Assembly (NCBI GenBank): GCA_964621605.1
Contig: CAZUMJ010000068.1
Location: 1 to 7,106, forward strand
From: CAZUMJ01 sp964621605
GTDB lineage: Bacteria > Actinomycetota > Acidimicrobiia > Acidimicrobiales > Iamiaceae
Reading direction: 5' to 3'
DNA length: 7,106 bases
Shown: positions 5,240 through 7,106 of the stretch, in pieces
Layout of the letters: each line of letters begins with the position of its first letter
How positions within the stretch are numbered: position 1 is the stretch's first letter
The notes under the pieces: generated by a model
Database searches by the model: none
What the model was told of the DNA's origin: nothing
Seen by the model: only the letters and a program-made list of their open reading frames with translations
Program-made: the position numbers and the translations under genes

Positions 5240-6474
5240 GTGCTGCTCCTCGTAGTGGGATGTGGGAGAGGTTGTTCGGACGACGCGGCGCGCGCCGCCA
5301 CGACGGCGTCGACCACCGCACGGGCGACGACGCGCTTGTCGGCCAAGGGGACGTCGACACGAGCGCCAGATGCCGCGAGGATCGACACCGCGTTGGTGTC
5401 GTGCTCGAAGCCCACGGAGGGCGCGCTCACGTCGTTTGCGACGATCAGGTCGGCGCCCTTGCGGGCGAGCTTGTCGGCGGCGTTGTCGGCAACGTCATCG
5501 GTCTCGGCGGCGAACCCGACGAGCACCTGGCCTGGCCGCTTGGCAGCACCGAGGGCGGCGAGGATGTCTTCGGTGGGCTCCAATGCAACCGAGGGGACAC
5601 CGGATGCCTTCTTGATCTTGCTGGAAGCGACCTCGACCGGCCGGAAGTCGGCCACCGCGGCGGCCATGACGACCACGTCAGCGGTCGACGCCTGGTCGAG
5701 CACCGCGGCATGCATCTGCGCTGCCGTCTCGACGCGCAGCACCTCGACGCCCGCCGGCGTGGGACGGTCGACGGTTGTCACGAGCACCACGCGCGCACCG
5801 CGCCGATGTGCCTCTGCCGCCAGCGCATGGCCCTGCTTGCCAGACGATCGATTGCCGATGAAGCGAACCGGATCGATCGGTTCACGGGTGCCGCCGGCGG
5901 TCACGAGCACACGACACCCGAGCAGGTCACGGGAGGAGGAGAGCTCGTCGCACACGGCCGCGAGGATCACGTCGGGGCCCGCCAAACGCCCGGCACCCTC
6001 GTCGCCGCCCGCGAGGCGGCCGGACTCGGGCTCGACCACGCGCACGCCCCGACGACGCAGGGTCGCGAGGTTCTCTTGGACCGCGGCGTGCTCCCACATC
6101 TCGGTGTGCATGGCGGGACACACCACCACCGGGGCGCGCGTCGCGAGCAACGTCGCGGTGAGTAGATCACCGGAGATGCCCGCCGCATAGGCGCCGAGCG
6201 TGCGGGCTGTCGCGGGCGCCACGAGCACGAGATCGGCACCCTGCCCCAAGCGGGTGTGCGGGATCGGCTCTGCTGCATCCCACAGCGAGGTACGCACCGG
6301 CTCCGAGGCAAGTGCGGAGAACGTGGTTGCCCCCACGAAGCGCAGCGCGGCAGGCGTCAGGATCGGCGAGACGTGCGCGCCAGCATCGACGAGGCGACGG
6401 CACAGCTCGATCGCCTTGTACGCGGCGATGCCGCCAGATACCCCGAGCACGACGCGCGTGCCGTGCAGTTCCAC
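5236..6474 (-). CDS. coaBC: Bifunctional phosphopantothenoylcysteine decarboxylase / phosphopantothenate-cysteine ligase
   Basis: This 412-residue fusion enzyme carries out two steps of coenzyme A synthesis: CoaB joins cysteine to 4'-phosphopantothenate, and CoaC decarboxylates the product to 4'-phosphopantetheine using FMN. The CoaC domain (about 1-175) shows VSGGIAAYK (12-20), the catalytic-histidine region IPHTRLGQGADLVLVAPATA (H73; 71-90) and PAMHTEMW (120-127). The CoaB domain (about 186-395) shows LVTAGGTREPIDPVRFIGN (190-208), SSGKQG (210-215), AAAVADFRP (271-279) and K288/K289 in SKIKK. Two CoaC positions differ from E. coli: H123 replaces the Asn of PAMN, and GG (156-157) stands where E. 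coli has Cys-Gly. I recall this as usual in actinobacteria. The last 20 or so residues are unconserved Ser/Pro/Thr. GTG 6474 is the first start codon after the in-frame stop of rpoZ; its Shine-Dalgarno is poor, so reinitiation after rpoZ is likely. Confidence 0.97.
   Translation of the reverse strand: MELHGTRVVLGVSGGIAAYKAIELCRRLVDAGAHVSPILTPAALRFVGATTFSALASEPVRTSLWDAAEPIPHTRLGQGADLVLVAPATARTLGAYAAGISGDLLTATLLATRAPVVVCPAMHTEMWEHAAVQENLATLRRRGVRVVEPESGRLAGGDEGAGRLAGPDVILAAVCDELSSSRDLLGCRVLVTAGGTREPIDPVRFIGNRSSGKQGHALAAEAHRRGARVVLVTTVDRPTPAGVEVLRVETAAQMHAAVLDQASTADVVVMAAAVADFRPVEVASSKIKKASGVPSVALEPTEDILAALGAAKRPGQVLVGFAAETDDVADNAADKLARKGADLIVANDVSAPSVGFEHDTNAVSILAASGARVDVPLADKRVVARAVVDAVVAARAASSEQPLPHPTTRSST
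5246..5250 (-). promoter_or_regulatory. Ribosome binding site of metK
   Basis: On the - strand AGGAG lies 6 bases before the GTG start of metK at 5239, inside the last codons of coaBC. It is one of the two clear Shine-Dalgarno sites in the window and fixes the metK start at the GTGA overlap. Confidence 0.75.
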
Positions 6475-6498
6475 TGCAGTACGCCCGTCGCGATCCGA

Positions 6499-6837
6499 CT
6501 ACTCGGCGTCGAGCAGGTCAGCGCCCTCGGCCTCGGCTGCTGCGGCGTCGGCGGCGGCGGCCGCCTCTGCCTCGGCTTCGGCTGCCAACTCTTCGGCGGA
6601 CACCCATTCGATCTTGTCGACGGCGATCTCTTCGAAGGCGATGGAGAGCGGCTTGCGAGCCTGCGACGTGACCTGCGGGGGCACCATGCCACCCAGCGAG
6701 TGGCCGAGCTGCCCGAAGTAGCTGTTGATCTGGCGGGCACGCATGGCACCGAGGGTGACGAGGCGGAACTTGGAGTCAGCTCGCGTGAGCAGCTCCTCGA
6801 TCGGCGGGTTCATCATCGTGTCGTGCTGCCAAGCCAT
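6499..6837 (-). CDS. rpoZ: DNA-directed RNA polymerase omega subunit
   Basis: This 112-residue subunit helps fold and stabilise the beta' subunit of RNA polymerase. The family core is clear: NPPIEELLTRADSKFRLVTL (residues 10-29), then the signature RARQINSYF and MVPPQVTSQARKPLSIAFEEI. The order and spacing match actinobacterial omega proteins. After the core (about residue 80) comes a tail of some 30 residues made almost only of Ala, Glu and Asp, ending LLDAE; this is not part of the usual fold and is probably disordered or one acidic helix. The N-terminus is much shorter than the long leader in Mycobacterium tuberculosis RpoZ. ATG 6837 has only a weak GAGA site 5 bases upstream. M8 or M9 are possible alternative starts directly before the motif. 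It sits between gmk and coaBC, 24 bases before the latter. Confidence 0.95.
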   Translation of the reverse strand: MAWQHDTMMNPPIEELLTRADSKFRLVTLGAMRARQINSYFGQLGHSLGGMVPPQVTSQARKPLSIAFEEIAVDKIEWVSAEELAAEAEAEAAAAADAAAAEAEGADLLDAE

Positions 6838-6856
6838 GGTCGTCTCGCGTTCGTGT

Positions 6857-6870
6857 ACCGCTCAAGCGGT
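6857..6870. repeat. Perfect palindrome in the gmk-rpoZ gap
   Basis: ACCGCT and AGCGGT are separated by two bases, giving a 14-base dyad in the middle of the 65-base gap between gmk and rpoZ. As RNA it would form a 5-bp stem with a four-base loop. It could be an operator or an attenuating or processing hairpin that sets the gmk:rpoZ ratio. There is no T-tract and no convincing -10/-35 pair nearby. A chance palindrome cannot be excluded. Confidence 0.3.
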
Positions 6871-6902
6871 GGGTCAGGAGGTGCCCGTAGGGCCATTCGA
6901 TG

Positions 6903-7106
6903 CTAACAGGAACCTGCACGCGCGGCACGGATCAGGCCGTGGAGCGAGCGAACCGCATCGTCGAGGTCGTCGTTGACAAGCAGATGGGCGCCCAGACGCT
7001 CGGCCTGTTGGCGTTCATCTGCCGCGACCGCCACACGCTGGCGTACCTGCGCCTCGTCGTCGCCGCGCCCTCGCAGGCGCCGCTCGAGCTCTGCATCGCT
7101 CGGAGG
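6903..7106 (-). CDS. gmk: Guanylate kinase, C-terminal part
   Basis: These are the last 67 codons of a gene that begins beyond the window's right edge. Guanylate kinase phosphorylates GMP to GDP with ATP in the cytosol. The fragment starts at the typical PPSDAELERRLRGRGDDEAQ, where PPS follows a buried beta strand and RLRGRG is the conserved arginine-containing lid-side motif. It continues with an R-A-A-E-like helix (RQRVAVAADE) and ends with LLVNDDLDDAV, matching the family's (FDY)-VVNDDL-A final strand and helix. The stop is TAG at 6903-6905. The P-loop and GMP-binding domain are outside the window, so completeness cannot be judged. The gmk-rpoZ pair is conserved in many bacteria. Confidence 0.93.
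   Translation of the reverse strand, partial: PPSDAELERRLRGRGDDEAQVRQRVAVAADERQQAERLGAHLLVNDDLDDAVRSLHGLIRAARAGSC

Noticed and set aside
5236..5300. SAM-responsive riboswitch upstream of metK
   Set aside because: There is no untranslated leader: metK starts inside the coaBC stop codon and its upstream sequence is coding.
5195..6190. + strand open frames opposite coaBC, and one at 6256-6906 opposite coaBC and rpoZ
   Set aside because: They are antisense to well-conserved genes, with no recognisable domains and no start signals.
1..7106. CRISPR array, mobile element, toxin-antitoxin or defence island
   Set aside because: There are no regularly spaced repeats, transposase or integrase motifs, terminal inverted repeats or small paired toxin-like frames. 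All sequence is accounted for by housekeeping genes and short gaps.

Overview
The window looks like chromosomal housekeeping DNA from a high-GC actinobacterium (Actinomycetota). Base composition is strongly GC-rich throughout. The order gmk-rpoZ-coaBC-metK-priA is one I know from actinobacterial genomes. PriA is the actinobacterial type that has lost its helicase motifs, and GTG starts are common. The omega subunit begins almost directly at its NPPIEELL motif and ends in an Ala/Glu-rich tail, which makes me lean towards the class Acidimicrobiia. That placement is an inference, not something the sequence proves.

Layout. On the + strand, positions 1-1532 hold a three-gene operon: the 3' end of a 'methyltransferase small' class I SAM-dependent methyltransferase, a TrmH/SpoU-family RNA 2'-O-methyltransferase, and an alpha/beta-hydrolase-fold protein. 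Each junction is a 4-base stop/start overlap (GTGA, then ATGA), so translation is probably coupled. A 139-base gap follows, holding short palindromes, a weak hairpin and a leaderless-type promoter. After it comes a monocistronic gene for a small secreted lipoprotein (1672-2208). A perfect 8-bp inverted repeat separates it from the convergent - strand genes.

On the - strand, read from 7106 down to 2247, is a compact cluster: guanylate kinase (C-terminal part only), RNA polymerase omega subunit, the bifunctional coenzyme A enzyme CoaBC, S-adenosylmethionine synthetase, and the degenerate PriA. Spacings are 65 bases (gmk-rpoZ), 24 bases (rpoZ-coaBC), a 4-base GTGA overlap (coaBC-metK) and 2 bases (metK-priA). 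The genes are probably co-transcribed. They cover GTP/GDP supply, transcription, CoA and SAM synthesis, and replication restart. The SAM made by MetK is the methyl donor used by the two methyltransferases at the other end of the window.

There is no CRISPR array, insertion sequence, tRNA, rRNA, phage gene or obvious foreign segment, and no gene-free stretch over 300 bases. I found no previously undescribed multi-gene system. The points most worth a second look are the alpha/beta-hydrolase, whose catalytic triad appears lost, the unrecognised lipoprotein with its leaderless-type promoter, and the omega-subunit tail.
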